A DNA stretch of 64,000 nucleotides, taken from UBA1351 sp963677885. GTDB taxonomy: Bacteria > Bacillota > Clostridia > Lachnospirales > Vallitaleaceae. Location of the stretch: contig OY782500.1 in the NCBI GenBank assembly GCA_963677885.1, positions 558,001-622,000 on the forward strand. Reading direction: 5' to 3'. The translations under genes were made by a program, and so were the position numbers. Under the pieces are notes generated by a model. It did no database searches and was not told where the DNA came from. It saw only the letters and a list, made by a program, of their open reading frames with translations. Shown in pieces: positions 1 to 9,255 of this stretch. How positions within the stretch are numbered: position 1 is the stretch's first letter; the number at the start of each line of letters is the position of its first letter.

Positions 1-72
1 CAGGTCCTTGATTTCATTCATATAGGTTTCAAAATCCGGCAAGGACGGTCTTGTAACATAAATAGCTTTCAT
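1..72 (-). CDS. DegT/DnrJ/EryC1 aminotransferase, N-terminal fragment
   Basis: Only the first 24 codons lie in the window. The peptide starts MKAIYVTRPSLPDFETYMNE, which resembles the N-terminus of PLP-dependent sugar aminotransferases of the DegT/DnrJ/EryC1/StrS family (a short strand, then the conserved 'PSLP..E.Y' segment). The start ATG is at 70-72, with an AGGAGT ribosome-binding site just upstream. It follows rfbB by about 50 bp, so it probably acts on dTDP-4-keto-6-deoxyglucose to make a dTDP-amino sugar. The catalytic lysine and the rest of the protein are outside the window, so the family call rests on a short stretch. Confidence 0.55.
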   Translation of the reverse strand, partial: MKAIYVTRPSLPDFETYMNEIKDL

Positions 73-121
73 AATATTGACTCCTGGGTCTTAGACCTCA
101 TATTTATAGTAAACAGTTATC

Positions 122-1117
122 TTATTCTTGATATTTTTCCACATACCAGTCAATCGTTTCTCTTAAACCGTCTTCAAAGGTATAGATTGGCTCCCATTGA
201 AGGTGCGTTTTAATTTTACTGTTATCAATCGCATACCTTTGGTCATGGCCCAACCTGTCCTGAACATAAGAAATAAGATCCTCACCCTTATCCAGGGCTT
301 TAAGTATTCCCTTTACAATATGGATGTTAGCCTTTTCATTCTTGCCTCCAATATTATAGACCTCACCCGGAACACCCAAGTCCATAACTCTTTTGATAGC
401 TCGACAATGATCGGTCACATGAAGCCAGTCCCGAATCTGCAGTCCATCTCCATATACAGGCAATTTTTCATTCTTTAGGGCCTTCATAATCATTAAAGGT
501 ATCAGTTTCTCTTCAAACTGGTAGGGTCCATAGTTGTTAGAGCATCTGGTAATATTAACAGGCAGTTTAAAGGTGTGATGATATGCCCCAACCAGCATAT
601 CTCCACTTGCCTTACTGGCTGAATATGGGCTGTTGGGACTAAGCGGTGTATCTTCCCTAAATAATCCTGTTGCTCCCAAGGCGCCATAAACTTCATCAGT
701 AGATATCTGGATGTATTTAACACCTTGGGTATACTTGGGATAACCATCCCCATCCCTACCAATCTCCCAAGATTTCTGGGCAGCTGCCAGAAGGTTTTGA
801 GTACCTAGAACATTGGTTTTCACAAAGACACCTGGATTCTTTATTGAATTATCCACATGTGATTCAGCGGCAAAATTCACCACAAAGTCAAATCGATATG
901 CCTCAAAAAGCTCGTTAACAAAGGCCTCATCAGCAATATCCCCCTGTCTGAACACATACTTGGCATCTGATGGTATGTCATCAAGATTTTCTAATCTACC
1001 TGCGTAGGTTAGGAGGTCAGCATTAACAATCATCAGGTCTTTTTCTTCCTCAAACATATAACGTATAAAGTTACTGCCTATAAAACCGGCACCACCGGTT
1101 ACTAGTATAGTTTTCAT
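122..1117 (-). CDS. rfbB: dTDP-glucose 4,6-dehydratase
   Basis: 331 aa, full length for RmlB. It converts dTDP-glucose to dTDP-4-keto-6-deoxyglucose using tightly bound NAD. The Rossmann motif GGAGFIGSNF lies at residues 8-17. The catalytic STDEVYG segment is near 139-145 and the YSASKASGD segment with the YxxxK pair is near 165-173. RCSNNYGPYQFEEKLIP, typical of RmlB, follows. It starts 1 base after the rfbA stop, and a DegT aminotransferase fragment follows, so the product is likely a dTDP-6-deoxy-amino sugar. No rmlC or rmlD is present in the window, so dTDP-rhamnose is not demonstrated. Confidence 0.95.
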   Translation of the reverse strand: MKTILVTGGAGFIGSNFIRYMFEEEKDLMIVNADLLTYAGRLENLDDIPSDAKYVFRQGDIADEAFVNELFEAYRFDFVVNFAAESHVDNSIKNPGVFVKTNVLGTQNLLAAAQKSWEIGRDGDGYPKYTQGVKYIQISTDEVYGALGATGLFREDTPLSPNSPYSASKASGDMLVGAYHHTFKLPVNITRCSNNYGPYQFEEKLIPLMIMKALKNEKLPVYGDGLQIRDWLHVTDHCRAIKRVMDLGVPGEVYNIGGKNEKANIHIVKGILKALDKGEDLISYVQDRLGHDQRYAIDNSKIKTHLQWEPIYTFEDGLRETIDWYVEKYQE

Positions 1118-1118
1118 C

Positions 1119-1991
1119 TTAGTTTTCCTCTTTTGCTACTTGAGTAAGATACTGTCCATAGTCCGTCTTCATTAATGGCTTGGCCAGTTCCAAGAGTTGG
1201 TCCTTATTGATATAGCCCTTATTAAAAGCGATTTCCTCTATACAGGATATATAAAGCCCCTGTCTCCTCTGTATGGTTTCAACAAAATTCGCTGCATCCA
1301 GCAGATCTTGGTGGGTACCGGTATCCAGCCAGGCAATACCACGTCCAAATGTGATAACCTTAAGCTTCTTTTTCTCAAGATAGACATTATTTATTGACGT
1401 TATCTCAAGCTCACCACGAGCTGACGGTTCAATACTTTTAGCAATATCAACCACTTCATGATCATAAAAATATAGGCCTGGAACAGCATATCTTGATTTT
1501 GGATTTTCCGGTTTTTCTTCAATACTAAGTACCTGATGGTTGTCATCAAACTCCACAACACCATAGGCCCTGGGATTTTTTACATAGTAACCAAAAATTA
1601 TGGCTCCATCAGTATGTTGACCGGCATCCTTTACCAACCGGTGAAGTCCATTACCATAGAAGACATTGTCTCCAAGAACAAGCGCAACGGAATCCTTCCC
1701 AATAAAATCTTCACCAATAATAAAAGCTTCTGCAATTCCCCTTGGCTCCGTCTGAACCTCATAGGAAAAAGACATACCTATGGATCTTCCGTCACCAAGA
1801 AGCCGCTCCATCATAGGGAGGTCTTCTGGTGTAGATATGATTAATACCTCCCTTATACCTGCAAGCATCAAGGTTGATAAAGGATAATAGATCATAGGTT
1901 TGTCATATAATGGCAGTAACTGTTTTGACGTTCCTTTCGTTATAGGATATAACCGGGTTCCGGATCCACCGGCAAGTATAATTCCCTTCAT
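1119..1991 (-). CDS. rfbA: glucose-1-phosphate thymidylyltransferase
   Basis: 290 aa, the normal length for RmlA. It joins dTTP and glucose-1-phosphate to give dTDP-glucose. The nucleotidyltransferase signature GGSGTRLYPITKGTSKQLLP begins at residue 8, followed by DKPMIYYPLSTLMLAGI. Other RmlA landmarks are LGDNVFYG near 107, EEKPENPKS near 157 and WLDTGTHQDLLDA near 221. It is translated directly ahead of rfbB in the same operon and follows a sugar C-methyltransferase, giving a short dTDP-sugar module at the distal end of the polysaccharide locus. Confidence 0.95.
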   Translation of the reverse strand: MKGIILAGGSGTRLYPITKGTSKQLLPLYDKPMIYYPLSTLMLAGIREVLIISTPEDLPMMERLLGDGRSIGMSFSYEVQTEPRGIAEAFIIGEDFIGKDSVALVLGDNVFYGNGLHRLVKDAGQHTDGAIIFGYYVKNPRAYGVVEFDDNHQVLSIEEKPENPKSRYAVPGLYFYDHEVVDIAKSIEPSARGELEITSINNVYLEKKKLKVITFGRGIAWLDTGTHQDLLDAANFVETIQRRQGLYISCIEEIAFNKGYINKDQLLELAKPLMKTDYGQYLTQVAKEEN

Positions 1992-2005
1992 GAATCCATC
2001 CTCCT

Positions 2006-3217
2006 TTACAATCTTTCCAAATCATAGGGCATCATGACAAAAAAAGACTCATCAGGATACTCTCCGGAAATCTCATCCTTAAGATTCCATGACAGAATTA
2101 ATAACCGATCTACCGGATGCTCTTTCAGTTTGTCAGGTCCATAAACAGGTATATCCGTTCCATACAGCAACATGTTTTGCTTATTAATATTCTTATCGAT
2201 TATATAGTGAAGCGTATCTTTCTTAAGACCTAAATAGTTCAGGAAGACGCTTCCCTTACAGGATGCACCATAGGCCCCCATAACCACCCCATCTTCTTTC
2301 ATCTCTTCAAGACGTTTTAGAGCGTCCTTTTTGATTCCCTCGACATCACGTGCAAAGTCCTCATATACTTGATATCGATTAAGTCCATAGGTTTTTTCCT
2401 CTTCCAGGATTGTCTCAACGCTGGGGTCAACCTGAGTAACGTTCTGGGTCTTCTTTGCATAAACCCGCAGGGAGCCCCCTTGAGAATCTGTCTTTTCAAC
2501 ATGCACAAGACTCAAACCATTATCTCTTAAGAGGCCACCAATAGACTCTAAGGAAAAATATGAGAAATGTTCATAATAAATCAAGTCAAAAAGACGTTCA
2601 CGGATTAAGTCCAGAACATACTGAAATTCAAGAATAACCGTTCCCTCATCATCAATCAGTGTGTGAAGTCCTTTGGCAAAGCCTTGAATATCCGGTACAT
2701 GTGCAATAACATTGTTAGCTATGATAATATCTGCCTTCTCAGTCTCTGCCAAACGCCTGGCCGTATCATCATTAAAAAAACAGATTTCAGTTGGTATTCC
2801 TTTTTCAATTGCCTTGGTGGCTGTTGAAAGAGTCGGCTCAACACCCAGAATGTTTTCAAGGCCTGCCTCTTTAAAGAAATTGAGAAGATATCCGTCATTA
2901 CTGGCAATCTCAACAACTCTGGACTCTTGATTTAGATGAAATTTATCAATGACTTTGTGGCACAGGTTCTTTGATGTCTCCAACAAGTCCTGACTATATG
3001 AAGAAAAATACTTGTAGTCCTCATTGAAAATTTCTTCAGGAGCAACAAGATTTTTTATCTGTACCAGGTGACAATGCTCACAATAATAGACTTCAAGTGG
3101 ATATTTCTTAACCGGCTCCTGGTGGTCTAAGGCTACAAAAGAATTTGGTAAAGGTAATTCCCCAAAATCCATAAAAGGTCGCTCCAGATGACTAGAGCAG
3201 CTCCGACATTCCATCAT
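2006..3217 (-). CDS. sugar C-methyltransferase (NovU/TylC3-like, zinc-binding)
   Basis: 403 aa SAM-dependent methyltransferase of the three-domain sugar C-methyltransferase type. The N-terminus has a putative zinc site made of CRSC (residues 4-7) and CEHC (about 46-49), with the family's 'LP.NSFV' segment between. The SAM-binding motif VVEIASNDGYLLNFF is near 102-116. The C-terminal part (GAYGASCKGSVFLNYLG) matches the C-methyltransferase C-terminal domain. Homologues methylate the C3 position of 4-keto-6-deoxy dTDP-sugars, which fits rfbA/rfbB immediately downstream. The start overlaps the 3' end of the guanylyltransferase gene by 4 bp, suggesting translational coupling. The exact sugar is inferred. 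Confidence 0.85.
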   Translation of the reverse strand: MMECRSCSSHLERPFMDFGELPLPNSFVALDHQEPVKKYPLEVYYCEHCHLVQIKNLVAPEEIFNEDYKYFSSYSQDLLETSKNLCHKVIDKFHLNQESRVVEIASNDGYLLNFFKEAGLENILGVEPTLSTATKAIEKGIPTEICFFNDDTARRLAETEKADIIIANNVIAHVPDIQGFAKGLHTLIDDEGTVILEFQYVLDLIRERLFDLIYYEHFSYFSLESIGGLLRDNGLSLVHVEKTDSQGGSLRVYAKKTQNVTQVDPSVETILEEEKTYGLNRYQVYEDFARDVEGIKKDALKRLEEMKEDGVVMGAYGASCKGSVFLNYLGLKKDTLHYIIDKNINKQNMLLYGTDIPVYGPDKLKEHPVDRLLILSWNLKDEISGEYPDESFFVMMPYDLERL

Positions 3218-4242
3218 AATAAGTTCTCCCCTCCATTATCCCGAATCCGATCAACTAATTGACCGATTTTTTGAAGCAGTGTCTTATCGCAGACAAAGAC
3301 AATATCTTCGGTCTTCACAATAAGGATATTTTCAGTTCCGAAGGTGACCACAGTCCCAGATTCTGATATGACAGAAGTCGATTCCGAATCGAAGAAAAGC
3401 CCCTGACCATGAACCGTGTTATTATGTTCATCCTTATCCATGTGGTACTCTAGAAACTCATATGTACCTATATCAATCCAAGTATGCCGGCTCTTAACCA
3501 CATACATGGTCTCCATTTTCTCTGTAATACCATAGTCAAAAGATATGGACTTGACCTGTTCAAAAAAACTCTCCTTATGACCAAGGGCCACATAGAGCTC
3601 TGGTTGAAACTTCTTGTAGGCCTCTAGTAGAACCTGGCTTTGACACACATATATACCACAGTTCCACAAATGATTGGCCACTGCGTATCTTGCTGCAACT
3701 TCTCCACTTGGCTTTTCTTTAAAGGCTACCAGTTCCTGTAAACCTTCTCGGTCCCCATTAACTTCAATATAGCCGAAACCAGTAGATGGAAAAAGAGGTT
3801 TAGTACCGATGGCAATTAAGGTTCTCATTTCTACAGCACCTTGTATAGCTGTTTCTATAGCCTTCAAATACAGGTCTTCATCCACAATCAGATGATCCGA
3901 TGGTAACATAGCTACGGTACAGTCTCCAAGATCTTCACGTATACGGTTGACACTATATAATATTGCCGGACCCGTATTTTTATTCCTATGCTGTAAAAGC
4001 ACATTCTTTTCAAGTATCTGTGTCCCTTTGACGTACTCATATTGGTAAGCGCCAACAGTTACATAAATATTTTCCAATGGCACAAACCTCATGACCATAT
4101 TTAGCAGGTGTTCAAAGGTAGATGTATTTGAGAATATTTTATGAGATTGTTTGGGTTGCTTCTTCCTCGATAATGGCCATAAACGTGATCCGCTTCCACC
4201 GGCCATAATAAGAACTGCAACTTTATTCGCTTCATCGCTCAT
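3214..4242 (-). CDS. mannose-1-phosphate guanylyltransferase-like
   Basis: 342 aa, the size of a single-domain ManC without the C-terminal isomerase. It has the sugar nucleotidyltransferase signature MAGGSGSRLWPLSR near residue 13, then KKQPKQSHKIF, LPSDHLI near 116, AFKEKPSG near 175 and LWNCGIYVC near 193. The family makes GDP-mannose from mannose-1-phosphate and GTP. This copy is more divergent than the second one at 41,623-42,744 (PKQSHK instead of PKQLL), so a different sugar-1-phosphate is possible. It sits between a radical SAM gene and the C-methyltransferase. Confidence 0.8.
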   Translation of the reverse strand: MSDEANKVAVLIMAGGSGSRLWPLSRKKQPKQSHKIFSNTSTFEHLLNMVMRFVPLENIYVTVGAYQYEYVKGTQILEKNVLLQHRNKNTGPAILYSVNRIREDLGDCTVAMLPSDHLIVDEDLYLKAIETAIQGAVEMRTLIAIGTKPLFPSTGFGYIEVNGDREGLQELVAFKEKPSGEVAARYAVANHLWNCGIYVCQSQVLLEAYKKFQPELYVALGHKESFFEQVKSISFDYGITEKMETMYVVKSRHTWIDIGTYEFLEYHMDKDEHNNTVHGQGLFFDSESTSVISESGTVVTFGTENILIVKTEDIVFVCDKTLLQKIGQLVDRIRDNGGENLL

Positions 4243-4254
4243 GAAAGGCTCCTT

Positions 4255-5337
4255 CTACTTCTCCCAGTCTGGCAGCAAAATATCATCAAAATGTATAAAG
4301 GAAGCTTTTAGATTCCAATTGGCACAAGAGGAATGATAACAAGACCCACATTCTTCTGTTAGATTTTTTCTGAGATCAATCATGTTGGGATGATTCCATA
4401 TGTCGTCGAAGCTTCCTGCCTCCTCGATGGATAAGAGCCTCTGGGTATTGGACATACAAGGTCTTACATAGCCGTCACTTCCAATAAAAAGGTCTCTAAA
4501 AGGAAAGAAACACTGTTTGTGTTCCAGGTCACCACTTGGATCCTCTCCTTGAACAAAAGGCAGCTTTAACATAATCCCCAGAGCATTGGCTTTTTCTTCA
4601 GCTTCTTGGAAATTCTTCTTAACCAGGTCTTGCTGATTAAAAAGGGACAATTTAGCCATTTCCTCATCAAAAGCTGTTAAATAAACCATTTTCACCTCCG
4701 GAATACCAACAGATGCGGCCAGTTCAACCATACCTGGCAATTCCTCAATATTTGATTTCATCCCTGTAAACACGAAATTCATATGTGGATAATCTAGATT
4801 ATGTTCTTTTTTATAATCGATGATAGCCTTAATATTCGCAAGAATTTTACTCTGCTTTCCACCCTCACGAATAAAGTCATTCGTTTCTTCTTCTGCCCCA
4901 TCCATACTGATTGCCAATATATCAACATGATGTTTAAAGATATCATCTTTATATTTATCAAGGAGCATCCCATTGGTACAGAAATACTTTCTGATAGGAA
5001 ACTCATTAAGGTAGGCCAGTAGATCTGAAAAACCCGGGTATAACAGAGGTTCTCCCCAACCATGAAGAACGATTTCCTCCGTATGAACAAGGGCTGGCTC
5101 AATTTTCTTAAACCACTCCCTATTGAAATTAGTATGTTTAAAATGTCTTCCCGTCCTACCGCACATAATACAATTCAGATTACACCTGTTCGTCAGTTCA
5201 ACAACCAATCGTCTAGGATAGGACGTCATCTGGCTAATACCATGGTCACCTTCTTCAATGTTCTTGTCTGAATTCACTTTTTGCTGGTCTGTAAGCTTAC
5301 TCTCAAATAAATGTTTTGTGTCTACTCTCTTAATCAT
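4255..5337 (-). CDS. radical SAM/SPASM domain protein
   Basis: About 360 aa from the chosen start. The radical SAM [4Fe-4S] motif CNLNCIMC lies near residues 52-59, followed by the GWGEPLLYP segment that binds SAM. The C-terminus carries a SPASM-like set of cysteines (CFFPFRDLF, RPCMSN, CGSCYHSSC) for auxiliary iron-sulfur clusters. I chose the second ATG (5337) because it follows AAAGG at good distance and begins just after the upstream stop; a longer form would overlap that gene. SPASM enzymes modify peptides, sugars or cofactors. Its place between a DUF4910 peptidase and a nucleotidyltransferase suggests a polysaccharide or surface-modification role, but the substrate is unknown. Confidence 0.85.
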   Translation of the reverse strand: MIKRVDTKHLFESKLTDQQKVNSDKNIEEGDHGISQMTSYPRRLVVELTNRCNLNCIMCGRTGRHFKHTNFNREWFKKIEPALVHTEEIVLHGWGEPLLYPGFSDLLAYLNEFPIRKYFCTNGMLLDKYKDDIFKHHVDILAISMDGAEEETNDFIREGGKQSKILANIKAIIDYKKEHNLDYPHMNFVFTGMKSNIEELPGMVELAASVGIPEVKMVYLTAFDEEMAKLSLFNQQDLVKKNFQEAEEKANALGIMLKLPFVQGEDPSGDLEHKQCFFPFRDLFIGSDGYVRPCMSNTQRLLSIEEAGSFDDIWNHPNMIDLRKNLTEECGSCYHSSCANWNLKASFIHFDDILLPDWEK

Positions 5338-5341
5338 CCTA

Positions 5342-6604
5342 TTACCTTTCTGTAGTGACAAGTCCGATTCTCTCAGCTGTCTCTAGCGCCTCATTCAATG
5401 TATATGCCTTGACCCCCATAGCATTGGCTATGTCTATCAAGCTGGTGTATTTGCTGCTATATCTCCATATAGCCAGCATTTCATGTGCTAATGATTTGTG
5501 TCCATATTTCTTTCCCAAGGTGGGAAACAAATTCAACTTATCAAGCTTTGGCTCAAAACCTAAGTGCTTGGTAATCACTTTTCTTTCAGCTTCAATATTA
5601 AGTAGGGTTTCTACAAGTATATCTGAAGCCTCTTCAAGTGCTTGTTCACTAATCACACTTCTATTATCAAGAGATGTATGATATTCCGGATATCCATAGG
5701 GTCCTGCACGATAAAAAGCACCAAAGGGCAAGTCTATACCTGGTGCGTTAAAATGGCGTTCATCTGATCCATAGGTCGTAAAGGATAATATTTCACGACT
5801 TTTCATAGCATTGATTGCAGCTTTGTCACCAAGTGTATTTTCTTTTAAAGACATTTTGTATTTAAGGGGAGATTTATCTCCGATGAAGGTAGCCGTATAC
5901 CCGGCTACAAATCTATTTTTTAATTGATCATGATTCAGGCTAAGAAAAGCTGCTGTCCCAATTGTTTCAGGACAGAACATAAACCGATAAGTATACCTTA
6001 AATCCTTTTCATAAGCCCTTAGCTTATCGTAAGTCAACATCAAGGTAAGAATACCTGATAATTGGTCATTTGCCATGGAAGGATGACCTGTATGAGAGAA
6101 GATGATGACCTCTTCTTGACTGGAACCTTTAAGGAAGGCTTGGCCAAGACTAATGGATCCGGCTTCAATTTTGGAATCGATATGGACATAGTAGTGATCA
6201 TCTGTAAAGGACTCAAGGTCTGAATGTTTAAGACAGAATCCCCATCTTTCTTCATAGACACTGGTAATGTAAGGGATGGCATCTGGCATATCTTCAAGTG
6301 TATAGAAATGCTTCTTCAATTCTTCCATTGAGACCCAACCCTCAAATGGTGCACAGTAGGCCAATACATGAAGGTTGTTGTTCTGAAAATCAATCAGCTT
6401 TTCACCCTTGCTGTTGGCTACGTAGGCATCATAAATATTCCATTCTGGTGGAACCTGCCAATCATAGCAGTCCATACCTGATGGATATTCTGTTACGGTT
6501 AGTGGTACATATCCATTTATGATTCCAAGAGATTCCCTCAACCCTTGGCCGGATATGCATCGATTCAATGGAAAAAGCTCATCAAAAACTTTCATGATTT
6601 CCAT
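5342..6604 (-). CDS. DUF4910 family zinc aminopeptidase-like protein
   Basis: 420 aa, matching the DUF2172/DUF4910 proteins found in exopolysaccharide clusters: an M28-peptidase-like fold with an inserted N-terminal domain and a C-terminal winged helix (AIWRYSSKYTSLIDIANAMG, residues about 380-400). Likely metal ligands are in FSHTGHPSMANDQLSG (near 169-184), CPETIG (near 212), YGSDERHF and EYHTSLDN near 300. Members are predicted aminopeptidases, but no in vivo substrate is firmly known to me. The start ATG has an AGGGAG ribosome-binding site. It is followed within a few bases by the radical SAM gene, which suggests coupled function. Confidence 0.8.
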   Translation of the reverse strand: MEIMKVFDELFPLNRCISGQGLRESLGIINGYVPLTVTEYPSGMDCYDWQVPPEWNIYDAYVANSKGEKLIDFQNNNLHVLAYCAPFEGWVSMEELKKHFYTLEDMPDAIPYITSVYEERWGFCLKHSDLESFTDDHYYVHIDSKIEAGSISLGQAFLKGSSQEEVIIFSHTGHPSMANDQLSGILTLMLTYDKLRAYEKDLRYTYRFMFCPETIGTAAFLSLNHDQLKNRFVAGYTATFIGDKSPLKYKMSLKENTLGDKAAINAMKSREILSFTTYGSDERHFNAPGIDLPFGAFYRAGPYGYPEYHTSLDNRSVISEQALEEASDILVETLLNIEAERKVITKHLGFEPKLDKLNLFPTLGKKYGHKSLAHEMLAIWRYSSKYTSLIDIANAMGVKAYTLNEALETAERIGLVTTER

Positions 6605-6702
6605 AATACTGCTCCCTTTTAACTGTTATTATCTATATGCCAAAAACGACTATTAATAGATTAGCATATAACATTTACTTTTACAACATGACAAATTTAA
6701 AC

Positions 6703-8160
6703 CTATTGGGGATTTTTCCTATGAATCAATCCCTTCACAACACTGATGAGGAAGCTTAGACTCTCAACCTTAAAGGCTACAGAGATACCTATATAAACAC
6801 TGGCACCTACAATGACTTGACTCATTAACATAAGTAGTGGTGACAGATTTAAAAAAGATACCAAGTAAACACATATCCCCATAATCGTTGTAATTACAAC
6901 CGTAGGTAATAGGTCCTTCCACTGCTCTAAATATGAATAACCCAATAATTTTTTATTGGGATAGGCATTAAAAATACTGGATATAAATCCTGAAACTAAG
7001 GCTCCACTAGCTAGAGCATATATTCCAAAAGGGATAGTAGCAATAAGAATCACTGTTGAGTAGCTTTTCTTGATGACTTCCAGTTTAAGGAATATATCAC
7101 TTCTACCTAAGGCTTTAATAGCCTGAAGATTTGTATTATGTAAGGGTAAAAGTACATATATAGCACAGGCAATCTGCAAAAAAGGTGCCGCCGGTAACCA
7201 CTTGTCTGTAAGCAGCACTGATATAAGCGGTTTCGCCACCAGAGCCAGACCCGCTAACATAGGCATAATACAGAACATACTTATTCGTATAGTCTTACTA
7301 ACCATCTCCTTAACCCTGCTTTTATCGTCCTGGTGGGAGGAAAGGGTCGGTAATAAGACCGATTGCAAAGTTCCATCAATGTTGGAAACAATTAACTGTG
7401 GAAATTGATTCCCCCTATTATAATAGCCCAGCATAGCCGGTGTGTAGATACGACCGATAATTAAAGCTCTTAACTCAAGAAATACCTGATTAATTAAACC
7501 GGACACTAAAAGTTTCCATCCATATGAAAAGAGTACTTTAACCCGATCAAGAGAGAATATAAACTTTGGTCTCCAATCATTTTTCATCCATAGAACACTA
7601 TTGACAATGGCTTGATTGACCAATTGCTGAATCACAATTGACCACACGCCAAAGCCCATGGCAGCCGCTGCGATACCACAGATTCCTGATATAGTTATTC
7701 CACTTAAACTTGAATAGAAAAGTTTTTTGAACTGAAGGCGCCTTGCAATGTAGGCATATTGGATGGAATATAAGCCACCTAGAAATAAGGTTAGTGACAA
7801 AACACGAATAATAGGTATCAGTTGCTCATTATAATAAAATGCGGCTATAAGAGGAGCAGAAAAAAACAAAATTGCGTAGAAGAGACCCGCAACACAGACG
7901 ACTAAGAAAAAAACAGATGAATAATCAATATCATCCACTTCTTTCTTCTGGATCAAGGCTGTATTAAATCCACTTTGTATAAATACATTGGAAATCTTTA
8001 TAAAAACCATAACCAAAGCAATTAAGCCATAATGTTCGGGTAACAAAAGTCTGGCTAAGAATATCTGTAATATAAATTGAATACCTTGAGTACCGCCTGA
8101 TTCAAGAAACTTCCATATTAGGGAGGATACAACATTTCCCCTATTAATCTTGTTTTCCAT
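6703..8160 (-). CDS. Wzx-type polysaccharide flippase (copy 1)
   Basis: 485 aa membrane protein of the MOP/PST polysaccharide exporter family with about 14 hydrophobic segments. It should flip undecaprenyl-linked repeat units across the membrane. The N-terminal FLESGGTQGIQFILQIFLAR and LLPEHYGLIALVMVFI segments are typical of the 'lipopolysaccharide biosynthesis protein' group. It is strongly similar by eye to the flippase at 17,267-18,727, with several runs of ten or more identical residues. The ATG follows AAGGGAG. Having two closely related flippases in one locus implies either two exported polymers or a duplication during locus assembly. Confidence 0.92.
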   Translation of the reverse strand: MENKINRGNVVSSLIWKFLESGGTQGIQFILQIFLARLLLPEHYGLIALVMVFIKISNVFIQSGFNTALIQKKEVDDIDYSSVFFLVVCVAGLFYAILFFSAPLIAAFYYNEQLIPIIRVLSLTLFLGGLYSIQYAYIARRLQFKKLFYSSLSGITISGICGIAAAAMGFGVWSIVIQQLVNQAIVNSVLWMKNDWRPKFIFSLDRVKVLFSYGWKLLVSGLINQVFLELRALIIGRIYTPAMLGYYNRGNQFPQLIVSNIDGTLQSVLLPTLSSHQDDKSRVKEMVSKTIRISMFCIMPMLAGLALVAKPLISVLLTDKWLPAAPFLQIACAIYVLLPLHNTNLQAIKALGRSDIFLKLEVIKKSYSTVILIATIPFGIYALASGALVSGFISSIFNAYPNKKLLGYSYLEQWKDLLPTVVITTIMGICVYLVSFLNLSPLLMLMSQVIVGASVYIGISVAFKVESLSFLISVVKGLIHRKNPQ

Positions 8161-8182
8161 TTACGCTCCCTTTACAACTCTG

Positions 8183-9214
8183 TCATTTAACCCTAAAAGG
8201 TACCAGCATCATATGATAAATCCAAATCATACGATTGAAGATAAAATGTATAAACTTGGTCTGACCCATAACTTGTCTAATTTTCTTTGCATCAAAAACA
8301 TGTCTTCGGTCTCGAATCAAACGGTAAAAAGTATAACCCTTCCAATAAGGTTTTACCCATTCATAACCTCTATATTTTTCAATATAAACTTTCTTAAAAA
8401 GATAATTTTGAAGAATAAATATAGTACTCATATTACTTTCCATAGATATATTATCCAAAAACCTGTACTGACCGGATTCTACGGATGTTAAGTAGACATT
8501 GTAGTGGTGGGTCAAATATATATGAAGAATATTATCACCAGTAGGATGCCAGTCCGGATTGAAACCTGGTGAGTCCATGAAAATCTGTCGATGATAAATG
8601 ATTCCTGACGGCCCTCCAGGTGGATAATATAACATAAAGTCCTTTGGAGTCAATTTCATATAGACGTCCTTTTTAAGCAGCTTTTTTAAGAACCTAAGAT
8701 AGTGGCTGTAGCCCATCATCTTTTTTGTTACACCGGGATAGACAACATCCTTTTGCGGTAGCATCATGGCAGCTTTTCCCGTTTTATCCAGAATCTCAAC
8801 TGACTTCTCTAAAAAGTCATCTGTCAACAGGTCATCTGTACATAGGAAAACACAGTACTCACTGTCAGCCAATTCAATACACCTGTTAAAATTTCCTAGT
8901 GGTCCAATATTTTCCTTATTCCTATAATACACAATTCGTGGGTTATCATAAGATTCAATCAATTGTTGGGTCTTATTATTGGCAATCGGTTCATTATCAG
9001 AAATAATAATATTGTAATCATCATAACTTTGATTGACACATGATTTTAGCGCCTCATCCAACAGATCTTCCCTCTTGTAAGTTGGAATAACTATAGCCAT
9101 CTTGTGATACTCCGGCTTTCCTAGAATCAACTCGGATTCCACATGACTATACAATTTTCTATAATTGCCCTTATCAAAAAATTTTTGACGTGAAAACTCT
9201 TTATAATCTAACAT
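8183..9214 (-). CDS. glycosyltransferase family 2
   Basis: 343 aa GT-A fold glycosyltransferase. The GT2 start IVIPTYKREDLLDEALKSC lies near residues 42-60, with SDNEP near 77 and the metal-binding aspartates in FLCTDDLLTDD near 118-128. The gene reads into the flippase gene only 22 bp downstream. It probably adds one sugar of the repeat unit on the inner face of the membrane. Donor and linkage cannot be told from sequence. Confidence 0.85.
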   Translation of the reverse strand: MLDYKEFSRQKFFDKGNYRKLYSHVESELILGKPEYHKMAIVIPTYKREDLLDEALKSCVNQSYDDYNIIISDNEPIANNKTQQLIESYDNPRIVYYRNKENIGPLGNFNRCIELADSEYCVFLCTDDLLTDDFLEKSVEILDKTGKAAMMLPQKDVVYPGVTKKMMGYSHYLRFLKKLLKKDVYMKLTPKDFMLYYPPGGPSGIIYHRQIFMDSPGFNPDWHPTGDNILHIYLTHHYNVYLTSVESGQYRFLDNISMESNMSTIFILQNYLFKKVYIEKYRGYEWVKPYWKGYTFYRLIRDRRHVFDAKKIRQVMGQTKFIHFIFNRMIWIYHMMLVPFRVK

Positions 9215-9255
9215 TTTGACTATACCTTTTCTGTAATATAAGTGTTGACTTTAAA

